This document shows, piece by piece, positions 1 to 5,581 of a stretch of DNA of 14,115 nucleotides. The notes below the pieces were generated by a model. That model had not been told where the DNA came from. It saw nothing but the letters and a program-made list of their open reading frames with translations, and did no database searches. Position 1 is the stretch's first letter. Each line of letters begins with the position of its first letter. The translations under genes were made by a program, and so were the position numbers. Origin of the DNA: Baffinella frigidus. Its lineage: Eukaryota > Cryptophyceae > Cryptomonadales > Baffinellaceae. The stretch spans positions 406,610-420,724 of the forward strand of contig MU646559.1 of assembly GCA_026770585.1 (NCBI GenBank), in the 5' to 3' direction.

Positions 1-100
1 CCCTTAAGTGCCCAGTAGGCTCATACGCCCTACCGTAGGGCCCTAGGACCTGCCTAGGACCTCTTGGCCCTCAAATTTGATGGCATGGGCACTTAATGGG
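1..100. mobile_element. MITE-like element, CCCTTAAG family, copy 1
   Basis: The left end reads CCCTTAAGTG and the right end CACTTAATGGG, an imperfect terminal inverted repeat about 100 bp apart. The interior (CTCATACGCCCTACCGTAGG, then CCTAGGACCTGCC) is almost identical to 5699-5798 and to the left part of 6003-6214. No coding capacity is visible. The copy starts at the first base of the window, so its left flank and target duplication cannot be seen. The family assignment rests only on copies inside this window. Confidence 0.55.
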
Positions 101-146
101 TATATACGGTGTATACTTTGTGATATACGACTCTGGGTAGGTGACC
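99..146. repeat. TATAC / ACTCTGGGTAGGTG repeat, copy 1
   Basis: A short interspersed repeat running from a TATAC-rich start through GTGATATACGACTCTGGGT to AGGTGAC. Better preserved copies lie at 1244-1345 and 3888-3976, and inverted copies at 4046-4137. It abuts the MITE-like element at 1-100. No function is evident. Confidence 0.5.
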
Positions 147-161
147 TTTCGACACAAATTC

Positions 162-225
162 GGAATTTATTCCCGCAGGTGTCGATCCTCGAAAGTTGAC
201 GAATTTGTACCGGAAATCAGTATTG
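162..225. repeat. 64-bp direct repeat, copy A
   Basis: This stretch, with the core CCGCAGGTGTCGATCCTCGA followed by AAGTTGACGAATTTGTACCG, recurs almost unchanged at 389-452, exactly 227 bases downstream. Both copies contain CGCAG|GTGTCG, which could serve as a splice acceptor or donor, but no coding frame supports that here. Confidence 0.7.
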
Positions 226-388
226 CACTGCCAGGGCGAAGTTTTGTATTAGTCAACTCAAGGCGAAAATCGAAAATCGAAGTACACCGATGATGTATCT
301 CGTTTCTAAAGTTGACAGATGTGTGGGGGGGTTGACTTTTACAAAATATCCGGATTCGCAGTGTATTGTCAACTTAGGATTCCGACCC

Positions 389-452
389 GGGATTTATCTC
401 CGCAGGTGTCGATCCTCGAAAGTTGACGAATTTGTACCGAACATCAGTATTG
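389..452. repeat. 64-bp direct repeat, copy B
   Basis: Second copy of the 162-225 repeat, differing at only a few positions. It ends about ten bases before the proposed acceptor of the first large exon. The DNA between the copies has only short frames and TTGAC-rich sequence. Part of it (326-366) is matched in inverted orientation by about 5810-5852. Confidence 0.7.
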
Positions 453-461
453 TCAACTTAG

Positions 462-1121
462 GATTCCGCTGAGGTGAGCCGTGCGATGCAGGCGAAGGCG
501 GCTGAGGAGGCGAAGGCTGCCGCCGCGAAAAAGGCGGCTGCTGACAAGGCAGTCGCTGACAAGGCGGTCGCTGACAAGGCAGTCGCTGACAAGAAGGCCG
601 CGGGGGACAAGGCGGCGGCGGAGCAGAAGGCGGCTGCTGACAAGGCGGCATCCGACAAGAAGGTCGCGGACGAGAAGGCTGCTTCCGAGAAAAAGGCGGC
701 GGATAAGGCCGCTGCTGACAAGAAGGATAAGGCCGCTGCTGACAAGAAGGGCGCGGATGACAAGGCTGCCGCTGACAAAAAGGCGGCGGCTGACAAGGCG
801 GTCGCGGATAAGGCAGTCGCTGACAAGGCTGCTGCTGACAAGAAGGCGGTTGCTGACAAGGCGGCTGCTGACAAGGCTGCTGCGGAGAAGAAGGGGGCGG
901 AGGAGAAGGCTGCTGCCTCGAGCAAGGCCGCGGCGGACAAGGCGGCCGCTGACAAGAAGGTCGCCGCGGACAAGGCAGTCACTGATAAGGCAGTCGCTGA
1001 CAAGAAGGCGGCTGCTGACAAGGCGGTCGCGGATAAGGCAGTCGCTGACAAGAAGGCGGCGGGGGACAAGGCGGCGGCGGAGAAGAAGGCTGCTGAGGCG
1101 AAGGCGACCAAGCCCGTGGAG
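462..1121 (+). CDS. Large exon: Lys/Ala/Asp hexapeptide-repeat protein
   Basis: An open plus-strand frame of 220 codons, made almost entirely of six-residue units such as ADKAVA, ADKKAA and AEKKAA. It is about half Ala with regular Lys and Asp/Glu, predicting a long charged helix. I start it at 462 because CAACTTAG|GATTCC is a plausible acceptor in phase 0 and a TAG lies just upstream. An alternative is a true start at ATG 486. It ends at ...KATKPVE with donor GTGCGC at 1122, also phase 0. A minus-strand frame is open too, but only as a shadow of the codon repeat. The composition recalls TolA-like helices, histone H1 tails or LEA proteins, but I do not recognise a family. It is the first visible exon of the repeated-exon gene that follows. 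Confidence 0.6.
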
Positions 1122-1243
1122 GTGCGCACTTCACGTTTAGAATCTCCCCCGGAAATCCGGGGGCGGCGGAAGATCCTCTGGATGCAGGCCGCGACTTTCT
1201 AGCTCTGCCTCTGTCGGGATGACAGACTGAGGTGTGCACTTTA

Positions 1244-1345
1244 TCTTCGTATACGCGGACGTGTGCACTTTATCTTCGTATACGTTGTATTCTTGGTGAT
1301 GGATGACTCTGGGTAGGTGGCCCTCTAGCATCTTCTGCTCTCGTG
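1244..1345. repeat. TTCGTATAC / ACTCTGGGTAGGTG repeat, copy 2
   Basis: Runs TTATCTTCGTATACG, TTGGTGATGGATGACTCTGG, GTAGGTGGC, then TCTGCTCTCGTGTCGCCTCC. The same order is found at 3888-3976, and the first half is found inverted at 4046-4137. The 3' end runs directly into the 10-bp minisatellite. Confidence 0.6.
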
Positions 1346-1354
1346 TCGCCTCCC

Positions 1355-1750
1355 GGTTGCTCCCGGTTGCTCACCGTTGCTCACAGTTGCCCACAGTTGC
1401 TCACTATTGCTCACCGTTGCTCACCGTTGCTCACCGTTGCTCACCGTTGCTCACAATTGCGCACGGTTTGCTCACTATTGCTCACTGTTCCTCACTGTTG
1501 CTCACTATTGCTCACCGTTGCTCACCGTTGCTCACAATTGCTCACAATTGCGCACGGTTTGCTCACTATTCCTCACTGTTCCTCACTGTTCCTCACCGTT
1601 GCTCACGGTTGCTCACTGTTCCTCACTGTTGCAAACTATTGCTCACTATTCCTCACTATTGCTCACTATTCCTCACTATTGCTCACTATTGCTCACGGTT
1701 CCTCACTATTGCTCACGGTTTCTGACCATTGCTCACTGTTGCTCGCTGTT
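1355..1750. repeat. 10-bp minisatellite, TTGCTCACYR type
   Basis: About forty units of a decamer, mostly GTTGCTCACC or ATTGCTCACT, later with TTCCTCACTG variants. An 11-base step (GCACGGTTTGCTC) occurs twice, exactly 91 bases apart (cgcacgg at 1460 and 1551), showing higher-order duplication of a block. It lies inside the proposed first intron and is C/T-rich on the plus strand, so it could extend a polypyrimidine tract. The 10-base period is close to one DNA helical turn. Confidence 0.9.
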
Positions 1751-1802
1751 GCTGACGGGCGCGGACGGGCGCTTGACGGGCGCTGACGACGCACGTCCCC
1801 AG

Positions 1803-1889
1803 CAGGAGCCCCCGGCAAAAAAGAAAGCGCAGGCACCGGTGGAGGAGAAGGCTGCTCCCAAGGCTGAGGCCCCCAAGGAGCTCACTGAT
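1803..1889 (+). CDS. Repeat exon a (ends KAEAPKELTD)
   Basis: A 29-codon exon, QEPPAKKKAQAPVEEK followed by AAPKAEAPKELTD. Its acceptor is CCCCAG and its donor GTAAGC, with both borders in phase 0. An alternative acceptor three bases later (CAG|GAG) would remove one residue. Its 3' half is the prototype of a motif copied in at least four later exons, each followed at once by a GT donor. The Lys/Ala/Pro/Glu composition continues that of the large exon. No domain is recognised. Confidence 0.6.
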
Positions 1890-2019
1890 GTAAGCCCTCC
1901 CTCCCTCCCTCCCTCCCTCCCTCCCTCCCTCACTCACTCACCCCCCCCCTTCCCCCCTCCCTCCCTCCCTCCCTCCTTCCCTCCCTCCCTCCCTCCCTCC
2001 CTCCCTCCCCCCCTCCCAG
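1890..2019 (+). repeat. Intron with CCCT tetranucleotide expansion
   Basis: After donor GTAAGC almost the whole 130-base intron is (CCCT)n with small interruptions (CACTCACTCA, poly-C), ending CCCTCCCAG. The microsatellite therefore forms the polypyrimidine tract of the next acceptor. Confidence 0.7.
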
Positions 2020-2052
2020 AAGAAGAAGAAGAAGAAGGGTGATGGGATGGAG
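2020..2052 (+). CDS. Eleven-codon lysine microexon
   Basis: AAG repeated six times, then codons for GDGME, bounded by CCCAG and donor GTTAGT, 33 nt and phase 0 on both sides. In the frame read straight through from the upstream exon it would give glutamates and then run on. Splicing restores lysine codons, in keeping with the rest of the protein. The exon is small and repetitive, so it rests on border signals and composition only. Confidence 0.45.
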
Positions 2053-2105
2053 GTTAGTCGCGCTATGAGGGGAGAGTGTGCGGTCACTTGAATGATGCTA
2101 CCAAG

Positions 2106-2132
2106 GCGGAGGCCCCCAAGGAGCTCACTGAT
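2106..2132 (+). CDS. Repeat exon b (AEAPKELTD), weak acceptor
   Basis: Nine codons, AEAPKELTD, followed by donor GTCAGC. The nucleotide sequence from GCGGAGGCCCCCAAGGAGCT onward is nearly identical to the end of exon a and to later copies. The preceding bases CTACCAAG make a poor acceptor with no pyrimidine tract, so this copy may be skipped or dead. Confidence 0.4.
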
Positions 2133-2219
2133 GTCAGCCCTCCCCCCACACGGTTGACTACGGACCTTTCATCAAAAGTCAACTTGCTAAGTGGGTAATT
2201 GACTTTAAGGATTTTCTAG

Positions 2220-2261
2220 AAGGCTGCTCCCAAGGCTGAGGCCCCCCAGGAGCTCACCGAT
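2220..2261 (+). CDS. Repeat exon c (KAAPKAEAPQELTD)
   Basis: Fourteen codons with a strong acceptor (GGATTTTCTAG) and donor GTGAGA, phase 0 at both ends. It matches the last 14 codons of exon a except K to Q, with mostly third-position changes, the pattern expected of a duplicated coding exon. Short introns of about 87 and 103 nt flank it. Confidence 0.6.
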
Positions 2262-2364
2262 GTGAGAGCCCTCTGTGTAAAGCCTATTTTTGTCTTAATC
2301 CCTTCTAGCGTATCTCTTCCAGGATAGGTCCTTTAGGTTCTGAGAGGTCCGACCATAGGCCCAG

Positions 2365-2400
2365 GCTCCCAAGGCCAAGGCTCTCAAGGAGCTCACTGAT
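2365..2400 (+). CDS. Repeat exon d (APKAKALKELTD)
   Basis: Twelve codons between acceptor GGCCCAG and donor GTCAGC, phase 0 on both sides. Its relation to exons a and c is clear in both DNA and protein. The preceding intron carries the motif GGTCCTTTAGGTTCTGAGAG, which recurs at 2610-2630 and in the repeats near 6630 and 9836. Confidence 0.55.
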
Positions 2401-2458
2401 GTCAGCCCGCCTTGCTCCCAAAACCTAAAGGACCGAAAGCTCTTTGGATGCTCCCCAG

Positions 2459-2500
2459 GCTGAGACACCCACAACTGGGGGTCCCAAGGAGCTCACTGAT
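2459..2500 (+). CDS. Repeat exon e (AETPTTGGPKELTD)
   Basis: Fourteen codons between acceptor CTCCCCAG and donor GTGAGC, phase 0 on both sides. The first half has diverged to TPTTGG, while the PKELTD end and the donor are kept. The preceding intron is only 58 nt. The conserved 3' border plus a variable 5' part is shared by all exons of this type. Confidence 0.55.
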
Positions 2501-2567
2501 GTGAGCCCTCCTGTGTTAGTCCCGTTCCTAGAGAGATTCTGCGGTACTTGGTACGAGGATTAGTACC

Positions 2568-2594
2568 ACGTTGTGCTTTGAGGAGCTCAGTAAT
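2568..2594 (+). pseudogene. Decayed repeat exon f (EELSN)
   Basis: GAGGAGCTCAGTAATGTGAG matches the 3' half of the ELTD exons and keeps donor GTGAGC at 2595, but reads EELSN. The nearest upstream acceptor (GATTAG, ending 2563) is out of phase with this frame and runs into a TGA. It looks like a copy that has lost its 5' border. Confidence 0.4.
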
Positions 2595-2639
2595 GTGAGC
2601 CCGCCTTTCGGTCCTTTAGGTTTTGAGAGGACTGTGGTG

Positions 2640-2823
2640 CCACACGAGGCTACCCACGCACCCGTTTTAAATGTTGATTTTAGTCGTTTTGTACGGAATT
2701 GGTCACGTGTCCCCCCGAAAAGCGGGCCGACACGTGACCAAACATATGAAAATTACTACACACTGCCTCACTTGTACAGCCCCCCGGGTTTTAAAAGGGG
2801 TGTTTGATCCGCCTCGTGTGGTG
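2640..2823. mobile_element. Foldback element, CCACACGAGG family, copy 1
   Basis: Bounded by CCACACGAGGC and its inverted match GCCTCGTGTGG. Inside are a 13-bp inverted repeat (TTGGTCACGTGTC / GACACGTGACCAA, 2700-2744) and the motif ATGAAAATTACTACACA. The second copy at 9524-9692 has the same ends and shares the internal TGTGTAGTAATTT and ATGTTTGGTC motifs in opposite orientation. The right terminus lies three bases before the acceptor CAG of the next exon, so the element fills the end of an intron. No coding capacity. Confidence 0.6.
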
Positions 2824-2826
2824 CAG

Positions 2827-2901
2827 GACGAGAAGAGGGCTGTGAAGCGCGCGGAGATCCAGAGGAGGGTTGACGAGGCTAAGTTGAAGCAGGCTGCGGA
2901 G
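2827..2901 (+). CDS. Charged-helix exon
   Basis: Twenty-five codons, DEKRAVKRAEIQRRVD then EAKLKQAAE, between GTGGTGCAG and donor GTGCGA, phase 0 on both sides. Strongly helical with alternating basic and acidic residues and no stop. It differs from the ELTD exons and is the most complex sequence in this part of the gene. The acceptor abuts the foldback element at 2640-2823. Family unknown; a short coiled coil or single alpha-helix is likely. Confidence 0.6.
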
Positions 2902-2910
2902 GTGCGACCA

Positions 2911-3050
2911 TTCTCGAACGTTCCAGACCCTTCTAGAACGTTCCAGACTGTTCTCGTGGCCCTTCTAGAACGTTCCAGCCTGTCGTCGCGGACCTTGCAG
3001 AATGTTCCAGACTGTTCTCGTGGCCCTTCTAGAATATTCCAACCTGGAAT
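2911..3050. repeat. 32-bp minisatellite with heat-shock-element-like core
   Basis: Units start at 2931, 2963, 2995 and 3027, an exact 32-base period, with a shortened unit at 2911. The core is TTCTAGAACGTTCCAGAC, which fits the heat shock factor pattern of alternating TTC and GAA spaced by two bases. A related fragment is at 3666-3690. It starts nine bases after the donor at 2902, so it is intronic. Regulation by heat shock factor is a possibility and not shown. Confidence 0.75.
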
Positions 3051-3121
3051 GGAACAGTTATTTGATTTTGATGATGCGCGACTCTGACGCGCCGCGGCGC
3101 TCGAGGCATCTAACCAGGGCC

Positions 3122-3152
3122 AGTATTTAATTTTAATTTAATTTAAATACTC
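3122..3152. repeat. AT-rich imperfect palindrome
   Basis: AGTATTTAATTTTAATTTAA through TTTAAATACT can fold on itself. It is followed by CCCCGCCCGTAAAGAGTTGGA and a unit (GCCGTTAGCCTAGTTTCTAA, then ACGCTCCAA) that recurs at 4208-4250. Confidence 0.4.
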
Positions 3153-3243
3153 CCCGCCCGTAAAGAGTTGGAGCCGTTAGCCTAGTTTCTAAAAGAAACG
3201 CTCCAATTCCCTGTGGGAGCGAGCATTTGAATTGAATATGTTT

Positions 3244-3283
3244 CCGGGTGAAATCAGGAGGTCGGTCGGTCGTCGGTCGGTCT
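3244..3283. repeat. GTCG tetranucleotide microsatellite
   Basis: GGTCGGTCGGTCGTCGGTCG, a short run between an acceptor-like module and the foldback starting near 3287. Confidence 0.6.
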
Positions 3284-3286
3284 TAT

Positions 3287-3430
3287 CCTATCCGGGGAAA
3301 CCTATTTTTCTTTCATTTGATGGCAATGAAAATTACTGCACAGGTTTTTTAATATTACTAGTAAGAACGAATTGTGTAGTAATTTTCATTGCCATCAAAT
3401 GAAAGAAAAACAGGTTTCCCCGGATAATAT
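3287..3430. mobile_element. Foldback element with GAAAATTACT core, copy 1
   Basis: Two arms of about 54 bp face each other: 3289-3342 (TCCGGGGAAACC, then TTTCATTTGATGGC) and 3375-3428 (its near-perfect inverse). The loop contains AATATTACTAGTA. The inner parts of the arms (AATGAAAATTACT / AGTAATTTTCATT) and the loop recur at 6217-6366, where the outer arms differ. Overlapping short frames here are by-products of the palindrome. Confidence 0.7.
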
Positions 3431-3539
3431 CCTCTTTATTACACCCACGTGTAAAGCCTTGAACAGTGTGATAAAAAGCTCTCAAAATCGATGCTGCCAC
3501 GAAATCAGGATGCTGCAGCGAGCGCGGCTTCATGTCTTA

Positions 3540-3553
3540 GGGGGGGGGGGGGG
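3540..3553. repeat. Poly-G run
   Basis: An uninterrupted run of about fourteen G. Similar poly-C runs lie at 4940, 5136-5152 and 5169-5178. These are sites where read or assembly errors are likely. Confidence 0.8.
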
Positions 3554-3787
3554 TGCTATGGTAAAGCTATATCGAGGCTAAGATAGCGAATTTTACAAGA
3601 TAGCACCAAACGGTGATTTTAATTAAACCTTTGTCCGCATGAAGTCAGGAAGCTCCGTCCCCTGGACCCTTGAAGAATGTTCCAGATGTTCTCGCGATAA
3701 TACAAACCAGCCTCACGATTGCACCAAACGTTCATTTAACTCTGATTCCGCGTGAAATCAGGATGCTGCGTTCATTGAGTCACATTC

Positions 3788-3834
3788 TATAATGTCCCAC
3801 AATGTATAATATCCCACAATGTATAATATCCCAC
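3788..3834. repeat. 17-bp tandem repeat
   Basis: Nearly three units of AATGTATAATATCCCAC, the first with GTCCC. AT-rich and non-coding. Confidence 0.75.
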
Positions 3835-3887
3835 GTATTCTCTAGATCGTAACAATCACCCTGACGATACCACCAAACGGGTATTTA

Positions 3888-3976
3888 TCTTCGTATACTG
3901 TTGTATACTCGGTGATATATGACTCTGGGTAGGTGACTCTCTAGAGCATCTTTCTGCTCTCGCGTGTCGCCTCCCA
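3888..3976. repeat. TTCGTATAC / ACTCTGGGTAGGTG repeat, copy 3
   Basis: Same order of motifs as 1244-1345: TATCTTCGTATAC, GGTGATATATGACTCTGGGT, AGGTGAC, then TCTGCTCTCGCGTGTCGCCT. It forms an inverted pair with 4046-4137. Confidence 0.65.
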
Positions 3977-4045
3977 GAGTCAACCCTGACGATAGCACCA
4001 AACGGGTATTTAACGTGTCCTCATGAAATCGCGATGCTGCGGCGG

Positions 4046-4137
4046 CACCTACCCAGAGTCGTATATCACCAAGTATACGACGTATACGAAGATTACCCAG
4101 AGTCATATATCACCAAGTATACGACGTATACGAAGAT
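4046..4137. repeat. Two inverted, tandem copies of the TTCGTATAC repeat
   Basis: ACCCAGAGTCGTATATCACC, then AAGTATACGACGTATACGAA, then GAT, appears twice with a 44-base period (4051 and 4095). The orientation is opposite to 3888-3930. Together they could form a stem of about 45 bp around the intervening acceptor-like module at 4030. Confidence 0.65.
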
Positions 4138-4436
4138 AAAATTGACTCTGTTCCCGCGTGAAATCAGGATGCTGCTCCGGTAGCGGCTCCGGTAGCGGCG
4201 CAGCCCCGCCGTTAGCCTAATTTCTGAAGGAAACGCTCCAATCCCCTACGGGAGCGGGTATTTAAATCGACTGTGTTCCCGCGTGAAACCAGGATGCTAT
4301 GGAAGCGGGTATTTAAATTGAAGTTTTGTCTTCTGCATGAAACCAGGACGCGGCGGCGGCGGCGGCGAAGCGCTCCAATCCCCCAAGGGATTGGGAGCGG
4401 GGATTGAAATTGATTTTTTTGGCTGCATGAAATCAG

Positions 4437-4538
4437 GACGTGGCGGCGGCGGCGCCGGCAGCGGCTCCGGAAGCGGCGCCTGTTAAGGCGGAGGGTGCCC
4501 CCGAGGCTGAGGTTCCTACCCCCGCCCTCCCAGGCGCA
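4437..4538 (+). CDS. Repeat exon, DVAAAAP...APVKAEGAPEAE type, copy 1
   Basis: After acceptor GAAATCAG the frame reads Asp-Val, an Ala/Pro stretch, then APVKAEGAPEAEVPTPALP. The exon could end at GCGCA|GTTACT (4538, phase 0) or earlier at GAG|GTTCCT (4511). The KAEGAPEAE block recurs at 4708-4758, 4908-4956 and, diverged, at 5100 and 5369. The composition fits the Lys/Ala/Pro/Glu protein encoded upstream. Which donor is used cannot be settled here. Confidence 0.5.
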
Positions 4539-4585
4539 GTTACTTGAGACCCGGTACACGATCTGCCGTGTGGGGTAGCACCGTT

Positions 4586-4634
4586 TGAGAGAGAGAGCGA
4601 GCGAGAGAGAGAGAGAGCGAGAGAGAGAGAGAGA
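4586..4634. repeat. GA-rich microsatellite
   Basis: (GA)n with GC and GCGA interruptions, ending at ATCAG, a possible acceptor. A second GA array is at 5536-5621. Confidence 0.9.
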
Positions 4635-4707
4635 TCAGGAGTACCTACTACTCTTCCCAAGTGCTGTTACGTGCTGGGATTGTTACTACGTTCGATGGTT
4701 GGCGGCG

Positions 4708-4761
4708 CCTGTCAAGGCGGAGGGTGCTCCGGAAGCTGAAGTCCCTACCCCCGCCCTCCCA
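4708..4761 (+). CDS. Repeat exon, APVKAEGAPEAE type, copy 2
   Basis: GCG CCT GTC AAG GCG GAG and following codons read APVKAEGAPEAEVPTPALPS, nearly the same protein as 4476-4535, with third-position differences. No good acceptor is seen immediately upstream. The surrounding frame is open from 4585 to 4956 and also carries copy 3, so part of it may be read as one larger exon. Its 3' border GCGCA|GTTACT matches that of copy 1. Exact exon ends are uncertain. Confidence 0.4.
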
Positions 4762-4907
4762 AGCGCAGTTACTTTCTTACATTGTCAGAGCCAATCTGGG
4801 GTAGGACTTGGCCAAATCTCGGCGCCCGAGGTTCCAAGTGTCCTTCTTCAGAAAGGGTTTAAAGGTCGTAAAACCGCACCGGTTCGACATAACTGGTACA
4901 AATCTGT

Positions 4908-4956
4908 CAAGGCGGAGGGAGCGCCGGAGGCTGAGGCCCCCCCCCCGAAGCCATGA
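4908..4956 (+). CDS. Repeat exon, KAEGAPEAE type, copy 3, with in-frame stop
   Basis: Reads VKAEGAPEAEAPPPKP and then TGA at 4954-4956. A run of C encodes the prolines. This could be a genuine C-terminus of one splice form, or a copy broken by a length change in the C run. A canonical donor (GCGCAG|GTACGT) follows about 37 bases beyond the stop, at the place equivalent to the 3' border of copies 1 and 2, which favours a frame shift in the C run. Confidence 0.4.
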
Positions 4957-5099
4957 ACCATAAATAAACCATACATCCTCCCTTCCAAGCGCAGGTACGT
5001 GTGTACCGGGGTATAAACACTACTTTTCCCACGTGTCAAGTGCTGCACAATCCACGTTACAAGTACCAATCTACGTTAGACAGGTAGGTGGGTTCTTAG

Positions 5100-5153
5100 G
5101 CTGTCGCTGAGACGGAGGTTGCTCCGGAGGCTGAGCCCCCCCCCCCCCCCCCG
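5100..5153 (+). CDS. Repeat exon copy 4 (AVAETEVAPEAEPPP)
   Basis: A strong acceptor (GTGGGTTCTTAG) is followed by AVAETEVAPEAE and a poly-C stretch giving prolines. It is related to the APVKAEGAPEAE copies and to 5369 (same TTCTTAG|GCTGTCGCT start). The 3' end is lost in the C runs, so the border is approximate. Confidence 0.4.
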
Positions 5154-5205
5154 CCCTCCCAAGTGCAGTCCCCCCCCCCGCCCTCCCAAATGTGAAGAGA
5201 CTATA

Positions 5206-5340
5206 GGGTTACCTCGCTCATAAGAAACAGCCACCCCCTAGGAGAAAGTGCCTCTCCCTAGGACCCTACAGTAGGACCATGCCTAGGGCCGTATGGTGTT
5301 CCTAGGGGGGTGGGCGTTTCTTATGAGCGAGGTACCCCTG
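5206..5340. mobile_element. Foldback MITE, CAGGGGTACC family, copy 1
   Basis: The right end is CGAGGTACCCCTG followed by TA. The left end is a slightly decayed (C)AGGGTTACCTCGC preceded by TA. The arms continue inward through CTCATAAGAAAC and the inverse, then CCCCCTAGG / CCTAGGGGGG. The middle (CCTACAGTAGGACCATGCCT) is partly palindromic too. It lies between copies 4 and 5 of the repeat exon, probably intronic. Confidence 0.75.
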
Positions 5341-5368
5341 TACGTTCGATCCTTGGTTGGGTTCTTAG

Positions 5369-5410
5369 GCTGTCGCTAAGACGGAGGAGGTGCTGGAGCA
5401 AGACGGATGA
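5369..5410 (+). CDS. Repeat exon copy 5 (AVAKTEE), possible end
   Basis: Acceptor GGGTTCTTAG, then codons AVAKTEE with donor GTGCTG at 5390 (phase 0). If read through, VLEQDG and a TGA at 5408-5410 follow. It shares the first 12 or so bases and the upstream TTGGGTTCTTAG with copy 4. Whether it is spliced or terminal cannot be decided. Confidence 0.4.
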   Translation, partial: AVAKTEEVLEQDG

Positions 5411-5486
5411 TGTTCCGGACGACCTAGTTACGGCAATCCGTGTCACCCTGCGGTATTGGTAGCACCCTACGGAATGCCGGGATTAG

Positions 5487-5531
5487 GTGGAGGATGCCCT
5501 GGAGGCGGAGGTCTCTCTCCCGAAGCCATAG
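5487..5531 (+). CDS. Repeat exon copy 6 (VEDALEAEVSLPKP, stop)
   Basis: After acceptor GGGATTAG the frame reads VEDALEAE. A possible donor GTCTCT follows at 5511, or read-through gives VSLPKP and a TAG at 5529-5531. The LPKP-stop ending resembles the PPPKP-stop of copy 3. A GA microsatellite begins right after it. Low confidence. Confidence 0.35.
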   Translation: MEDALEAEVSLPKP

Positions 5532-5535
5532 ACCC

Positions 5536-5544
5536 GAGAGAGAG

Positions 5545-5581
<37 letters not shown>

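Larger units (their letters stand above)
1122..1802 (+). other. Intron 1 of the repeated-exon gene
   Basis: Proposed intron between donor GTGCGC and acceptor CCCCAG. It contains a CCCCCGGA...TCCGGGGG hairpin (1146-1163), a roughly 29-bp tandem duplication carrying GTGCACTTTATCTTCGTATA (1232-1281), a TATAC/ACTCTGGGTAGG repeat (to about 1345) and the 10-bp minisatellite. Open frames cross the minisatellite in all three plus-strand frames because the unit has few stops. This is a by-product and not evidence of coding. Confidence 0.5.
3170..4440 (+). repeat. Degenerate array of GAAATCAG|GATGCTGC acceptor modules
   Basis: A diverged unit, roughly CACCAAACGGGTATTTAA, then TGTTCCCGCGTGAAATCAG, then GATGCTGC, recurs near 3255, 3510, 3650, 3755, 4030, 4167, 4290, 4345 and 4436. 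It is interrupted by a foldback and TTCGTATAC repeats. Each copy ends like a 3' splice site (..AAATCAG or ..AAACCAG) followed by GAYGCNGC, that is Asp-Ala-Ala. Copies 4168 (GAT GCT GCT CCG GTA GCG) and 4437 read as alanine-rich exon starts. It is best seen as serial duplication of an intron end plus exon start. I call only the 4437 exon individually. Confidence 0.6.

Noticed and set aside
458-1129. Minus-strand open frame rich in Ala/Ser/Leu opposite the ADK repeat exon
   Set aside because: It exists only because the 18-base codon repeat lacks stops on the other strand. The plus frame fits the later exons and splice signals.
1146-1163. Hairpin as an intrinsic terminator
   Set aside because: No T-run follows, and bacterial-type termination is not expected in this eukaryotic context.
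1303-2042. Three overlapping plus-strand frames of LLTVAHRCSP-type repeats
   Set aside because: A decamer without stops keeps all three frames open and gives the same peptide in each. This is minisatellite translation, not a protein.
4212-4660. Minus-strand frames with Ser/Leu and Arg repeats
   Set aside because: They mirror the GA microsatellite and the GCG runs of plus-strand exons, and show no domain.
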